Shown: piece by piece, positions 51,680 to 60,556 of the stretch
How positions within the stretch are numbered: position 1 is the stretch's first letter
Layout of the letters: each line of letters begins with the position of its first letter
From: Thalassobacillus devorans
Lineage (GTDB): Bacteria > Bacillota > Bacilli > Bacillales > Halobacillaceae
NCBI RefSeq assembly: GCF_900176565.1
Contig: NZ_FXEH01000006.1
Location: 248,001-312,000, forward strand
Length of the DNA: 64,000 nt
Reading direction: 5' to 3'
The notes under the pieces: model-generated
The model's database searches: none
The model's input: only the letters and a program-made list of their open reading frames with translations
What the model was told of the DNA's origin: nothing
Translations under genes and position numbers: made by a program

Positions 51680-52747
51680 ATGCGACTAATCGAAGAATTA
51701 GCCAACCGTCACCGGGAATCGGAGCTTGCTTTGCCGATCTGGTTTGAAAATGGAAGATTGAAACTACTTGATCAATTAAAGCTTCCTTTTGAAGAGGATA
51801 TCCAATCAATCGCATCCATAGAGGAGCTGGGCGAGGCAATCCGTTCGATGATGATTCGTGGCTCAGGAGCCATTGGATTATGTGGAGCTTATGGTATTTA
51901 CCTGGCAGCTTACCAGTCAAAAGGGGACGTAGAGAAGATCCGCCAGGCAGGTGACTTGTTGAAAAGTACTCGCCCGACTGCGGTTAATCTCATGAAGACA
52001 GTTGATGAAATGGTAGCCACAGCTTCCTCTGCACAGGGGGATGTAGTGGAAACCCTTGAACAAAAAGCGGTAGAAATCATTGAGCGCCAGCTGGAGTTCG
52101 AATACCAGCTCGGAAAATACGGTGCTGAACTGATCGAAGACGGCGATACTATTATGACCCACTGTCATTCCGGAGCACTTGGAGGCGCCGGTTATGGCGG
52201 CAGAGCTTTATCAGTCCTCCGGGCAGCCCATGAACAAGGGAAGAATATCCATGTATTCACCTGTGAAACCCGTCCCTATCTTCAAGGAGCCAGAATCACA
52301 GCCTATGAGCTGAAAAAGTTCGGCATCCCGCATACATTGATTACCGATAACATGTCCGGGTTCTGTATGAACACCGGTAAAATAGATAAAATCGTAGTTG
52401 GATCCGATCGGGTATCTGCGAATGGCGATCTTGCCAATAAAGTAGGCACCTATATGCATGCGCTCGCTGCCAAAGAAAACGGCATCCCATTCTACACGGC
52501 TACCTCCAGTCACACGATTGATTTTGATACACCATCCGGGGATGCCATTGAAGTAGAAATGCGAAACGCCGATGAAGTAACCCAGATCAAGGGAGTACGA
52601 ATCGCTCCTGAGGGTACCAGTGCGCTGTATCCATCCTTTGATATTACCCCGAATAAGCTCATTTCGGGTATCATAACGGAAAAAGGCGTTATCACTGCCC
52701 CTTTTGAACAAAATCTAGGCAGATTGAATGAGAAAGTGAACGTATAA
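51680..52747 (+). CDS. MtnA-like aldose-1-phosphate isomerase
   Basis: 355 aa, typical of MtnA/eIF2B-alpha fold isomerases. The catalytic Cys is in IMTHCHSGALGGAGYGG (about residue 160; classical MtnA has CNAGALAT), and the catalytic Asp is in VVGSDRVSANGDLANKVGTY (about 238). RGSGAIGLCGAYGIYLA is the N-terminal phosphate-binding motif. It converts a 5-substituted or plain ribose-1-phosphate to the ribulose-1-phosphate. The CHSG variation hints at a substrate other than methylthioribose-1-P. Preceded by GAGGGAGG, 18 bp after the aldolase. Confidence 0.88.
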   Translation: MRLIEELANRHRESELALPIWFENGRLKLLDQLKLPFEEDIQSIASIEELGEAIRSMMIRGSGAIGLCGAYGIYLAAYQSKGDVEKIRQAGDLLKSTRPTAVNLMKTVDEMVATASSAQGDVVETLEQKAVEIIERQLEFEYQLGKYGAELIEDGDTIMTHCHSGALGGAGYGGRALSVLRAAHEQGKNIHVFTCETRPYLQGARITAYELKKFGIPHTLITDNMSGFCMNTGKIDKIVVGSDRVSANGDLANKVGTYMHALAAKENGIPFYTATSSHTIDFDTPSGDAIEVEMRNADEVTQIKGVRIAPEGTSALYPSFDITPNKLISGIITEKGVITAPFEQNLGRLNEKVNV

Positions 52748-52767
52748 TCTGGAAGGAGGGCTGCCTG

Positions 52768-52938
52768 ATGGTAAGAGAAGCGGTACTTGCTTTGATCGCC
52801 GGAATCTTCATTGGTATCGTCTTTAAATTGATAAAACTTCCCCTGCCGGCACCTCCTGTACTCGCCGGCGTGCTGGGTGTAGCAGGGGTTTATGTCGGGG
52901 GAAGGATTGTCGAAGCTTTTCTAGTAAGGTTTCATTAG
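52768..52938 (+). CDS. XapX domain small membrane protein
   Basis: 56 aa. Two hydrophobic segments around KLIKLPLPAPPVLAGVLGVA, the XapX (DUF1427) signature. AAGGAGGG precedes the ATG by 7 bases. The family has no established function; the name comes from a gene in a xanthosine-utilisation locus, which fits a nucleoside context (from memory). It lies 20 bp after the isomerase and 22 bp before malate synthase, so it is surely cotranscribed. Confidence 0.82.
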   Translation: MVREAVLALIAGIFIGIVFKLIKLPLPAPPVLAGVLGVAGVYVGGRIVEAFLVRFH

Positions 52939-52960
52939 ATTTTTAAAAGGAGGATGATGG

Positions 52961-55141
52961 ATGAGTAATTACGTACAAGCAGGAAGGTTACAAGTCGATT
53001 CTGCTCTCTATGAATTTATTGTTTCGGAAGCGCTGCCCGAAAGCGGGGTACCACAAGATGAATTTTGGGAAGAATTTGATAGATTGGTTCATGATCTAGC
53101 TCCTGAAAATAAATTTTTGCTAGAAAAAAGAAATGAGATTCAGGAGAAAATCGATACCTGGTACCAGGAGAATAAAGAGGATTTTGATTTAAATACTTAT
53201 CGGGCCTTTTTAATGGACATCGGTTATTTGGAAGAGCCTACAGGCGATTTTGAAATCACAACAGAAAATGTCGATGATGAAATCGCTAAGCAGGCGGGAC
53301 CTCAACTAGTCGTACCAGTAGATAATGCAAGGTATGCATTGAATGCTGCCAACGCCCGCTACGGAAGCCTTTATGACGCTCTTTATGGCACGGATGTAAT
53401 CAGCGAAGCAGATGGGGCAGAGCGCGGACAAACTTATAACCCGGTCCGAGGCCAAAAGGTTATCCAATATGCGAAAGCTTTCCTTGATGATATTTTTCCT
53501 TTAGAGAAATCCAGTCATTATGAAGCTTCAGGTTATTCTATTAAATCCGGGGAATTGGTCGTAACACTTCTCAGCGATAAGCAGACGAAGCTCGAGCATC
53601 CGGAAAAATTCAAAGGATATAAAGGGTCACCAGAAGAACCAACTGCAATTTTATTCGAAAACAATGGCCTGCATGTGGAAATCCAAATTGATCCTTATCA
53701 CCCGATCGGAAAAACAGACAATGCTGGTGTGAAGGATATTTGTATGGAAGCCGCGACGACAACTATTATGGATTGTGAAGATTCGGTAGCTGCTGTTGAT
53801 GCTGAAGACAAAGTTCAGGTATATAGCAATCTGCTGGGACTGATGAAAGGGACATTGAAGTCTACTTTCAATAAAGGCGGAACAGCCGTAACCCGGACGC
53901 TTAAACAGGACCGGTGTTACATTACACCGGAGGGAGAGGACATCACCCTCCATGGCCGTTCACTGATGTTCATGCGTAACGTAGGTCACCTGATGACGAC
54001 TGATGCTGTTTTGGATAAAGATGGAAATGAAATTCCGGAAGGTCTTATGGATGGCGTAGTGACAAGTCTTGTTGCCAAGCATGATCTGCTACGGAATGCC
54101 AAGTTCCAGAATTCCGAGAAAGGATCCATTTATATTGTGAAACCGAAAATGCATGGGTCGGAGGAAGTGGCCTTTGCTAATAAACTGTTGGATCGGGTGG
54201 AAGATATGCTTGGACTGGAGCGGCATACCATCAAGATCGGTGTCATGGATGAGGAGCGCCGTACTACTTTGAATTTGAAAAATTGTATCGCCGAAGTGAG
54301 AGAGCGTATCGTTTTTATTAATACCGGTTTCCTGGACAGGACAGGCGACGAAATTCATACCTCCATGGAAGCGGGAGCGATGATCCGGAAGAAAGACATG
54401 AAATCCTCCAACTGGCTGAAGGCTTATGAACAGTCCAATGTGCAAGTCGGGCTGGCAGCAGGACTCCAGGGACGTGCCCAAATCGGGAAGGGCATGTGGG
54501 CAATGCCTGAGATGATGAAATCGATGATTGATGAAAAAGGCGGTCAGCTGAAGGCAGGCGCCAACACGGCCTGGGTACCATCACCGACAGCAGCGACCCT
54601 TCATGCGATGCATTATCATTCCATCGATGTCAGGAAAGTACAAAACGACATCAAATCTCAAATGGAAGATGTACAGGACAACATCCTGGATGTACCTGTC
54701 GCAAAAGAAACGAATTGGAGCAGTGAGGAAATCCAACAGGAACTTGATAATAACGCACAAGGTATTCTTGGCTATGTCGTCCGCTGGATCAACCATGGCG
54801 TCGGGTGCTCGAAGGTACCGGACATCAACAATATCGGCCTGATGGAAGACCGGGCGACCCTTCGAATTTCTTCGCAGCACATGGCCAACTGGCTGCGCCA
54901 TGGCATTGTTTCTGAAGCGCAGGTAAAGGAAACCCTTTACCGGATGGCGAAGGTCGTTGATGAGCAGAATGCCGGTGATCCAGAATACCAGCCGATGGCG
55001 GCTGATTACGAAGGATCCGTCGCTTTCCAGGCTGCCTGTGATTTGATTTTCGATGGCGTCAACCAGCCAAATGGTTATACGGAACCTATTTTGCATCGTC
55101 GTCGTGCGGAAGCAAAAGCGAAGAGTTTGATTAATAAATAA
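52961..55141 (+). CDS. glcB: Malate synthase G
   Basis: 726 aa, the length of the monomeric G isoform. Motifs: [30 protein letters not shown] (in parts), the catalytic/Mg region [49 protein letters not shown], and GAGMIRKKDM-like [15 protein letters not shown] near 480. It condenses glyoxylate and acetyl-CoA to malate. Its place at the end of a nucleoside gene set is unusual: it would consume glyoxylate made from glycolaldehyde released by the aldolase, via glycolate (inference; those oxidases are not in the window). AAAAGGAGGATG precedes the ATG. Confidence 0.93.
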   Translation: MSNYVQAGRLQVDSALYEFIVSEALPESGVPQDEFWEEFDRLVHDLAPENKFLLEKRNEIQEKIDTWYQENKEDFDLNTYRAFLMDIGYLEEPTGDFEITTENVDDEIAKQAGPQLVVPVDNARYALNAANARYGSLYDALYGTDVISEADGAERGQTYNPVRGQKVIQYAKAFLDDIFPLEKSSHYEASGYSIKSGELVVTLLSDKQTKLEHPEKFKGYKGSPEEPTAILFENNGLHVEIQIDPYHPIGKTDNAGVKDICMEAATTTIMDCEDSVAAVDAEDKVQVYSNLLGLMKGTLKSTFNKGGTAVTRTLKQDRCYITPEGEDITLHGRSLMFMRNVGHLMTTDAVLDKDGNEIPEGLMDGVVTSLVAKHDLLRNAKFQNSEKGSIYIVKPKMHGSEEVAFANKLLDRVEDMLGLERHTIKIGVMDEERRTTLNLKNCIAEVRERIVFINTGFLDRTGDEIHTSMEAGAMIRKKDMKSSNWLKAYEQSNVQVGLAAGLQGRAQIGKGMWAMPEMMKSMIDEKGGQLKAGANTAWVPSPTAATLHAMHYHSIDVRKVQNDIKSQMEDVQDNILDVPVAKETNWSSEEIQQELDNNAQGILGYVVRWINHGVGCSKVPDINNIGLMEDRATLRISSQHMANWLRHGIVSEAQVKETLYRMAKVVDEQNAGDPEYQPMAADYEGSVAFQAACDLIFDGVNQPNGYTEPILHRRRAEAKAKSLINK

Positions 55142-55146
55142 ATAGT

Positions 55147-55201
55147 TGGCTTGCTCCCAGGTGGATGCTTTACACGGGGGGGGGGCAGGCCATTTTTTTC
55201 T
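55147..55201 (+). terminator. Terminator after glcB
   Basis: GGCTTGCTCCC pairs with GGGGGCAGGCC, then ATTTTTTTC. A run of ten G lies in the 3' arm. Confidence 0.7.
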
Positions 55202-55216
55202 AATAGGGAAGGTTTT

Positions 55217-55350
55217 TGTCTAGTAAATGTTTAAAAGTGTCTTTTAAATTTTCAATTTTGTCTAGTAAAGTTCTGAAAGTGTTTAGTTAGCATTAGGGGT
55301 TGTCTTTTATCGCATGAGTGCTTTCTAGTATATAAGGAGGTTGTCTATAA
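55217..55350 (+). repeat. 21-bp ladder element, copy E
   Basis: Seven cores of TGTCTAG type begin at 55217, 55238, 55259, 55280, 55301, 55322 and 55342: five spacings of exactly 21 and a last one of 20. Lies between convergent genes. Confidence 0.85.
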
Positions 55351-55383
55351 AAAAAGAGAGCTTCCACTGGATTGGCTCTCTTC
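55347..55383 (-). terminator. Terminator of the DUF1772-like gene
   Basis: On the minus strand AGAGAGCC...GGAAGCTCTCT is followed by TTTTTTTAT. Confidence 0.8.
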
Positions 55384-55395
55384 CTGCTGGCTGGG

Positions 55396-55902
55396 TTAAT
55401 TCGATCCTGTCTTACAGTAAGCATGTTTGTAATACTTCATGAATCCTGTGAACATAAGAATTGAACCAATGGCATTAAAAGCTACACGGAACCAGTGGAC
55501 GATCAAAAATTCTCTGGCTGTTTGTTTTAAAAACTCAGCAGAATGCACTGCAGAACCTTCGATGAACATAATTTCATTACGCGGCCATTCAAATATCATA
55601 GAAGCGCCCCCTTCAAGGACGATCATACTCATGCTCAACAAAATCCAATAGCGGGCGGGTTTAACTTTCCACGCTAAAATCGCTGCCAATATTCCGGTTG
55701 CTATACTAGCCATTCCTAATGGCGGAAAGTAAGTGTGGGGACTTGCCACTGCCATAAATTCCATACTTGTTGCAAACGATTCCGGGATATTATGAAAAAT
55801 ATTCGGATACACCATGAACGTATCCAGTAAAATACTTCCTAACATAATCCATTGCACCCATAAATGAGATACTACCGACGACAACGTAATTTTTTGAAAC
55901 AT
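55396..55902 (-). CDS. DUF1772-like four-helix membrane protein
   Basis: 168 aa with four hydrophobic segments (about 8-28, 60-78, 82-100, 138-158). WIMLGSILLDTFMVYPNIFHNIP and WPRNEIMF, then FLIVHWFRVAFNAIGSILMF near the end, resemble DUF1772 (anthrone-oxygenase-like) proteins. Function unknown. GGAGTC lies before the ATG on the minus strand. Monocistronic. Confidence 0.65.
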   Translation of the reverse strand: MFQKITLSSVVSHLWVQWIMLGSILLDTFMVYPNIFHNIPESFATSMEFMAVASPHTYFPPLGMASIATGILAAILAWKVKPARYWILLSMSMIVLEGGASMIFEWPRNEIMFIEGSAVHSAEFLKQTAREFLIVHWFRVAFNAIGSILMFTGFMKYYKHAYCKTGSN

Positions 55903-56059
55903 AACGATGACTCCTTTACTGTTTATGATTGACTTAGGCTCTCCCTGTTTGAAAACCTGAGCTAATCATAAATAATGAAGCTTAATTGGTTATTAGCAAT
56001 TTATTAATTAATTCTTAAAACGACAGACTAGTGGAACTAGTTTGTACCTATTTGCCAAA

Positions 56060-56094
56060 TGAAAAAGACGAAGCGTTTGATCAGCTTCGCCTTA
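56060..56094 (-). terminator. Terminator of the two-component operon
   Basis: GGCGAAGC pairs with GCTTCGTC; on the minus strand TTTTTC follows. Confidence 0.8.
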
Positions 56095-56106
56095 TGGTCC
56101 AAGGGT

Positions 56107-56802
56107 TCAGGAGGTCTTTTTATTGAAACGATAACCTACTCCCCAAACGGTTTCTAATAATTCAGGGTTAGAAGGATTATGTTCTATTTTTTCTCTTATC
56201 TTGCGGATATGAACGGTTACAGTGGAGATATCTCCGAAAGAATCTATCCCCCAAATACGTTCAAATAACTCTTCTTTCGTAAACACACGATCAGGGTTAG
56301 AGGCTAAAAGAACCAGCAAGTCAAATTCTTTGGCGCGCAATTCTTTTTGTTTACCAGCGACAAATAGTCTCCGTGACTGGAGGTCAATCGTTAAACCATT
56401 GGTGCGTATTTCCGAAGGTTCGCTCGTACGATTGACGAGACGGTCGTATCTTGAAATGTGGGCTTTTACCCGGGCTACCAGTTCGTTAGGATTAAACGGC
56501 TTCTGGATATAATCATCTGCACCACGATTAAAACCACGAATTTTATCGATGTCTTCTTTTCTGGCTGTTACCATTAAAATCGGGATATCCATGCTGCCAC
56601 GCAATTGCCTGCATAGTTCAAAGCCATCGACTCCCGGGAGCATTAAATCCAGTAAAATCAGGTCGTAGGATTTACGCTGAGCTTGTTCATTGCCGGATTC
56701 ACCACTCGTTGCGATGTCGCACTCGAAACCATTCATCTCCAGGTAATCCTTCTCCAGTTCTGCAATCGTCCGTTCATCCTCGATGATTAGGATTCTTTTC
56801 AT
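56107..56802 (-). CDS. OmpR/PhoB-family response regulator
   Basis: 231 aa. Receiver domain (1-120): acidic pair EDE near residues 8-10, phospho-Asp in YDLILLDLMLPG (about 52), T in PILMVTARKED, and K in DYIQKPFNP. Winged-helix DNA-binding domain (about 130-228): ELRAKEFDLLVLLASNPDRVFTKEEL (in parts), VTVHIRKIREKIE, and VWGVGYRF. It starts within the last codon of the kinase gene (ATGA overlap). Confidence 0.94.
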   Translation of the reverse strand: MKRILIIEDERTIAELEKDYLEMNGFECDIATSGESGNEQAQRKSYDLILLDLMLPGVDGFELCRQLRGSMDIPILMVTARKEDIDKIRGFNRGADDYIQKPFNPNELVARVKAHISRYDRLVNRTSEPSEIRTNGLTIDLQSRRLFVAGKQKELRAKEFDLLVLLASNPDRVFTKEELFERIWGIDSFGDISTVTVHIRKIREKIEHNPSNPELLETVWGVGYRFNKKTS

Positions 56803-57890
56803 TTTGACACCTTCTTCTTTAACGTGAAATAAATACTTGTTCCCTGTCCGGTCTCACTTTCGGCCCAGGCTTTGCCACCGTGCTGGTCAATGATCTTTTT
56901 AACGATGGCCAATCCAAGGCCGCTTCCTCCTGTAGACGAGTTTCTTGATGTATCAGTCCGATAAAAACTTTCAAACAAGTAGGGGAGGTGTTCTGGAGCG
57001 ATTCCGCTGCCGTTATCCTGTATTCGGACTACGATCTCATCTTCCCTATTATCCAGGTAAACGTGTATTTCCTTTTGAGGTTTATCGATATATTTTAAGC
57101 TGTTTTGGATAATATTTTTTACGACTCTTCTTAATTGCTCCCGGTCTGCTTCCACGAGGTAGGAGGTATCAGGGCTGGCATGGAGAGCAGCCGATCCTCC
57201 TGCTTCTTTTATATCAAAGGTGATTTCTTCGATGAAATTTTGAAAAAAAGCATACAAATCTATTTTTTCAAAATCAAATGGAACCTGGCTGACGTCAAAC
57301 TTCGAATAGAGAAATAAATCGTGGATGAGAGCATCCATATCATCCGCTTTTTTATAAATGATGTCCAAATAGCGTTCTAATTTTTCCGGAGTGTTGGCGA
57401 TGCCGTCCTGTATCCCATTTACATAGCCTTTGATGGACGTTAATGGGGTGGCTAAATCGTGGGAGATACTCGCGGTTAACTCCTGCCGGTTCTGTTCATA
57501 ATTCCTGCGAGCGACCTCTGCTTCTTTTAAGCTGATACGCATGGCCTCAAACGTTTCGGAAAGTTCACCCAACTCATCGTTCCGTTTAGACTTGACACTA
57601 TAATTTAAATCTCCTTCCCGGATTCTTTTGGCTGCTAGCGATAAGTTATTTAGCGGCGATAAAATGCTCCGTGACACATAATAAGTTAACAGGCCATTGA
57701 TTACGGCTAAAATAATGATCATTCCTGCCATACGAAGGCCGATAAATAGCTCCAGGTCTGAACCACGTGGAGTTCCGTTGAAGGCTACAAAAAATAGGTA
57801 TCCCAAAATCATCTCTAAAATTAAAAAGCCGACAATCGGCAAGACGATCATACCTATATTGGATAACACCAACCGTTTTTTGATGGACAT
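56799..57890 (-). CDS. Sensor histidine kinase
   Basis: 363 aa from the ATG at 57890, after CAGGTGATTTCA. Two membrane helices (about 10-35 and 50-72) enclose only a short outside loop, so it may sense the membrane. HAMP domain (about 75-125), HisKA with the phospho-His in [19 protein letters not shown] (about 150), HATPase with N in [22 protein letters not shown] and [19 protein letters not shown]. Gene order is small membrane protein, kinase, regulator. Confidence 0.93.
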   Translation of the reverse strand: MSIKKRLVLSNIGMIVLPIVGFLILEMILGYLFFVAFNGTPRGSDLELFIGLRMAGMIIILAVINGLLTYYVSRSILSPLNNLSLAAKRIREGDLNYSVKSKRNDELGELSETFEAMRISLKEAEVARRNYEQNRQELTASISHDLATPLTSIKGYVNGIQDGIANTPEKLERYLDIIYKKADDMDALIHDLFLYSKFDVSQVPFDFEKIDLYAFFQNFIEEITFDIKEAGGSAALHASPDTSYLVEADREQLRRVVKNIIQNSLKYIDKPQKEIHVYLDNREDEIVVRIQDNGSGIAPEHLPYLFESFYRTDTSRNSSTGGSGLGLAIVKKIIDQHGGKAWAESETGQGTSIYFTLKKKVSK

Positions 57891-57941
57891 TGAAATCACC
57901 TGCTTCCGTTTATGTTAGTGGCCAGAAGAATTTTGTTTGTG

Positions 57942-58322
57942 TCAGTGTCTTTTAAAGGTCAATCTAAAACTTGTATTAAGAATAGCAATAGATGCCAAAA
58001 ATAACAAAACCGCAAATAGTGGATGCAGCGCCCCAACCCATGGGAAGAGGGATGAAATATTTGCGGTTACATACATGAGGAAGGTCAGTCCAAAAATTGC
58101 AGCGAGCTGTAGGTATACTTTTCTTGGAAACTTGGAGATAAAAGCGGTGAGCAACATAATAATTGGGAGGTTAAACCCAAACAAATGAACAAAAAACATG
58201 TGGTCCTTCCAATATTCGAAGTTAATAAACGCCGCCATTCCCGCCAATATGAACTGCACCATGAAACATAAGAGCAACAGTGCACCTAACCCTATGAATA
58301 TAATTCTTCCAATTTTCTTCAT
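57942..58322 (-). CDS. Four-helix membrane protein, probably part of the two-component operon
   Basis: 126 aa. Four hydrophobic helices (about 4-27, 38-57, 62-82, 88-112). Unrecognised. It lies 51 bp before the kinase start on the same strand, so it may be a sensor partner or a regulated target. Start chosen at 58322 (AAGGA 8 bases upstream); an ATG at 58331 is also possible. Confidence 0.6.
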   Translation of the reverse strand: MKKIGRIIFIGLGALLLLCFMVQFILAGMAAFINFEYWKDHMFFVHLFGFNLPIIMLLTAFISKFPRKVYLQLAAIFGLTFLMYVTANISSLFPWVGALHPLFAVLLFLASIAILNTSFRLTFKRH

Positions 58323-58465
58323 TTCATACATCCTTTCTTTATCAAGCTAAGGGTTTCATTTTAGCTCTCATGCATGAACTCCTTCTTAATTATTTCTTAA
58401 CTAATTATTAAATAGGGGAACTTAATGGCATACAGGAGGATATAAATGGAATTTACCTTCAGGGG

Positions 58466-58526
58466 TTGTAAAACGCTTTCATACCATCTATACTGTTACT
58501 AAATCGGTTTACTAAACCGATTTAGT
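58466..58526 (+). promoter_or_regulatory. kdg operon promoter with palindromic operator and cre-like site
   Basis: TTGTAA (58466-58471), 17 bp, TATACT (58489-58494). A perfect 29-bp palindrome lies at 58498-58526, with half site ACTAAATCGGTTTA and a central C, covering the transcription start: the operator of the LacI/KdgR-type regulator. GTAAAACGCTTTCA at 58468-58481 is a CcpA (cre)-like site over the -35. Confidence 0.85.
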
Positions 58527-58549
58527 TAATAGGCTTGGAGAGATTGCAA

Positions 58550-59590
58550 ATGAAATCAGTCACTATTGGAGATGTGGCTTCCCATGCGAATGTTTCAAAA
58601 AGTACTGTTTCCCAGTATTTGAACAAACGTTATGACTATATGGGGGAGAAAACAAAAGAAAGAATTGAAAAGGCTATCAAAGAACTCGGTTACCATCCAA
58701 ATATTGTAGCCAGGAGTTTAAAGCAAAAGTCTACCAAAACAATTGGAGTAATTGTGGCTAATATCCTGCACAACTTTTCTACGGAAGTAAGCCGTGCCAT
58801 AGAAGACGAATGCAACGAACAGGGGTTTCACCTTATCGTGTGTAATGCAGACGATCAACCGGAAAAAGAAAAGAATTATATTGAAATGCTTCGAGCGAAA
58901 CAAGTGGACGGAATCATCATTTTTCCGACTGGGGGAAATAAAGAACTCTACCGAAAGATGCTTGACGAAAAATACCCAGTAATATTTGTGGACAGATCCG
59001 TTGAAGATGTACCCATTACATCGATTACTTTGGACAACCGTAAGGCGGCCGGACTGGCTGTGCAACATTTCATTAATCGTGGTTACAAAAGGATAGGGAT
59101 TATTACGTCCTCGATTATCCGGGATATAACCCCCAGGGTGGAGAGAATTGAAGGATACCGTAATACTTTACAAGATAACGGATTGCAAGTTGAAGAAGAT
59201 TACGTAAAAAGCTTGGAAATAGAGCATATTCAGAACGGACTGGAGGAAATGCTTTCTCTGGCAGAGCCACCGGATGCGATTTTAGCTGGAAACGACTTGG
59301 CACTAATTGAAATTTTAAAGTATGTAAAAGAAAAACAACTCGAAATTCCGGCTGCTTTGGCAGTTATCGGAATCGATGATGTGTCATTTGCAAGTTTCTA
59401 TACCCCGACGCTAACTACCGTGGCACAGCCTACCTTTGAAATGGGGAAGAAAGCGGCTGACATCTTATTAGCAAATATTCTAGATAAAAAAGCAGAAGGA
59501 TCGCTATCCGAATATTGTTTCGAACCAAAATTAATTGTAAGGGACTCAGTTGGATATGGGTCTGATGCCAAAGGAAGGGATACCGTATGA
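58550..59590 (+). CDS. kdgR: LacI family regulator, KdgR-like
   Basis: 346 aa from the ATG at 58550, preceded by TTGGAGAG. HTH VTIGDVASHANVSKSTVSQYLN, hinge YHPNIVARSLKQKSTKTIG; ligand domain IGVIVANILHNFSTEVSRAIED. It opens an operon of 2-keto-3-deoxygluconate genes and is preceded by a perfect palindrome, so autorepression relieved by KDG or KDPG is the likely mode. It overlaps kdgK (ATGA). Confidence 0.88.
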   Translation: MKSVTIGDVASHANVSKSTVSQYLNKRYDYMGEKTKERIEKAIKELGYHPNIVARSLKQKSTKTIGVIVANILHNFSTEVSRAIEDECNEQGFHLIVCNADDQPEKEKNYIEMLRAKQVDGIIIFPTGGNKELYRKMLDEKYPVIFVDRSVEDVPITSITLDNRKAAGLAVQHFINRGYKRIGIITSSIIRDITPRVERIEGYRNTLQDNGLQVEEDYVKSLEIEHIQNGLEEMLSLAEPPDAILAGNDLALIEILKYVKEKQLEIPAALAVIGIDDVSFASFYTPTLTTVAQPTFEMGKKAADILLANILDKKAEGSLSEYCFEPKLIVRDSVGYGSDAKGRDTV

Positions 59591-60540
59591 GAGATGTCGT
59601 GACAATCGGCGATGCAATGATTACCTTTGATCCATCGCAAAAAGGGCCGATGAGATATGCCGATTCATTCAAAAGAAAAATTGGCGGGGCAGAAATGAAT
59701 TTTGCCATTGGGTGTGCCCGGCTTGGTTTAGCTACTGGCTGGATCAGCCGACTCGGAAATGACGAGTTCGGAAGATACATTTACAACTTCGTTCGAGGCG
59801 AAGGAGTAGACGTTTCATCGGTGAAACTGGAGGATGGCTATCCCACCTCTTTGAATTTTAAAGAAATCAGAGAAGACGGCAGTGGGCGTACATTCTATTA
59901 TAGAGAAAATTCACCTACGACCACGCTGACGATTGAGTCATTGGACGAACATGTGATCAAGACGTCGAAAGTACTCCATGTAACAGGCGTCTTCCCTGCC
60001 ATCGATAAGGAAAAGAATGTGGAATTAATTGAACATATGCTTAAACTGGCTAAGGCAAACGATGTCCTGGTTTCCCTGGATCCGAATATCCGGCTGAAGC
60101 TATGGAGCCGGGAGGAGGCAAAAGAAGCGCTGACTCGTTTCCTGCCTTATGTCGATATATTGCTAACTGGGGAAGACGAAGCAGAACTTCTTTTTGATAC
60201 GTATCTCCCAGAAGAAGTGATTAAAGAATGTAGGAAGCATGAAATAACAGCATTGGCGATAAAACGTGGGGAAAACGGGGCGTTTGGCTATATGGACGGA
60301 GCCTCTTTGGAAGCTTCCGCTCTCCCACCTAAAAAGGTAGTGGATACCGTAGGCGCAGGAGATGGATTTGACGCCGGATTTATTTATGGTTACCTGCAAG
60401 GTTGGCCATTAGAAAAAATAATACGTTTTGCCAATACGATCGGTTCTATGGTCGTAAGTGTGGAAGGCGACAATGAAGGGCTTCCATTACTGGATGAGGT
60501 GCTTATGCAATTGGGAGAAAAAGAATTAGTAGAAAGATAG
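59587..60540 (+). CDS. kdgK: 2-keto-3-deoxygluconate kinase
   Basis: 317 aa, PfkB family. N-terminal signature KIGGAEMNFAIGCARLGL (about 36-53), C-terminal signature DTVGAGDGFDAGFIYGYL (about 255) with the catalytic Asp. It phosphorylates KDG to KDPG. The KdgR-type regulator and KDPG aldolase beside it support this substrate over fructose or ribose. Confidence 0.9.
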   Translation: MRDVVTIGDAMITFDPSQKGPMRYADSFKRKIGGAEMNFAIGCARLGLATGWISRLGNDEFGRYIYNFVRGEGVDVSSVKLEDGYPTSLNFKEIREDGSGRTFYYRENSPTTTLTIESLDEHVIKTSKVLHVTGVFPAIDKEKNVELIEHMLKLAKANDVLVSLDPNIRLKLWSREEAKEALTRFLPYVDILLTGEDEAELLFDTYLPEEVIKECRKHEITALAIKRGENGAFGYMDGASLEASALPPKKVVDTVGAGDGFDAGFIYGYLQGWPLEKIIRFANTIGSMVVSVEGDNEGLPLLDEVLMQLGEKELVER

Positions 60541-60556
60541 GTTAGGAGGGATGATG

